Positions 14,208-14,283 of a stretch of 14,283 bases of DNA are shown here, piece after piece (within the stretch, counting starts at the first letter, position 1; the number at the start of each line of letters is the position of its first letter). A model generated the notes under the pieces. The model was given only the letters and a program-made list of their open reading frames with translations, had not been told where the DNA came from and did not search any database. Made by a program: the position numbers and the translations under genes. Source of the DNA: an uncultured Prevotellaceae bacterium (GTDB taxonomy: Bacteria; Bacteroidota; Bacteroidia; Bacteroidales; Bacteroidaceae); the NCBI GenBank assembly GCA_937915745.1, contig CALGGJ010000055.1, positions 1 through 14,283 of the forward strand. The letters run 5' to 3'.

Positions 14208-14283
14208 GGCGATGGTCAGCAGGGCATAGTAGTTATAGGGGATGGTCTTGATGAAGAGAGCCAGCCCGTTCTCCCCTTCGACG
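14208..14283 (-). other. Membrane-protein fragment resembling an NhaC-type antiporter
   Basis: The last 76 bases, read on the minus strand in the same frame, give about 25 residues including ALFIKTIPYNYYALLTIA. The IPYNYYALL pattern is reminiscent of NhaC-type Na+/H+ antiporters and does not resemble the usual EcfT N-terminus. The switch to EcfT occurs around LLTIA, which both families could supply. Too short for certainty. Confidence 0.35.

Larger units (their letters stand above)
13632..14283 (-). pseudogene. Mosaic open frame with an EcfT core, open at the window edge
   Basis: One minus-strand frame runs from the window edge to a TGA at 13632-13634, which lies in the first 19-bp repeat. 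Its middle part (nt about 14222-13869; VFLVKSLVGYALIL, then PFKLLLKGLKPL, then LRIIMLIAGTFLLTYTTSPIDLTDGMEELL) is the membrane domain of EcfT. EcfT is the transmembrane coupling subunit of energy-coupling-factor vitamin transporters, typical of Firmicutes. Where EcfT should continue to its two Ala-Arg-Gly coupling helices, the sequence changes family, and the start also does not look like EcfT (no SPLHRLDPR-type start). It is therefore not a working EcfT gene as it stands. An ATG at 14205-14207 gives a 191-residue frame but lies inside the mosaic. The Firmicutes origin and GC-rich codons differ from the rest of the window. The EcfT identity of the core is firm; whether the join is biological is doubtful. 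Confidence 0.7.

Overview
The window looks like a gut-type Bacteroidales chromosome from base 1 to about 13,620, followed by roughly 650 bases of a different character. The Bacteroidales assignment is an inference. It rests on four promoter-like elements with the phylum's TAnnTTTG -7 box, on a TPP riboswitch upstream of a TonB-dependent receptor and a PnuT-type permease, on the alpha-2-macroglobulin type, and on the lack of clear Shine-Dalgarno sites. The fairly GC-rich coding sequence would suit a Muribaculaceae- or Prevotellaceae-like member, but I cannot fix the genus.

Layout, left to right. (1) 17-2068: a 6-phosphofructokinase gene, followed after 30 bases by a secreted patatin-like phospholipase. 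(2) 2101-5259: a promoter, a TPP (THI) riboswitch, an outer-membrane TonB-dependent receptor and an inner-membrane PnuT permease. Together these form a thiamin-uptake operon: the receptor brings thiamin across the outer membrane, the permease across the inner one, and TPP feeds back through the riboswitch. The kinase gene tnr3, often third in such operons, is absent here. (3) 5260-5860: a 600-base non-coding stretch with a 16-bp minisatellite (seven full units), a probable dispersed chromosomal repeat, two promoter-like sites, and a roughly 140-nt segment that folds into a long interrupted hairpin. This segment is a candidate structured RNA of 6S-like shape. (4) 5861-11557: a very large secreted alpha-2-macroglobulin-family protein of 1898 residues that has lost the thioester motif. 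(5) 11558-11887: a spacer with four copies of a TTGCACA motif arranged as two inverted pairs, then a promoter. (6) 11888-13558: a medium-chain-type acyl-CoA synthetase.

From about 13,626 the sequence changes. Two 19-bp direct repeats are followed by a minus-strand open frame that appears to be a mosaic. Read 5' to 3' on the minus strand, it has a short stretch resembling an NhaC-type Na+/H+ antiporter, then a clear EcfT transmembrane fragment, then a stretch resembling the AddA helicase-nuclease. All three are in one frame and look Firmicutes-like. This is most economically a chimeric contig end, although transfer through a mobile element cannot be excluded from the sequence alone.

The items most worth a second look are the structured RNA at 5641-5785, the alternative helices around the riboswitch, the mosaic 3' end with its direct repeats, and the thioester-less macroglobulin. 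No computation or database search was run. Family calls rest on motifs recognised by eye.
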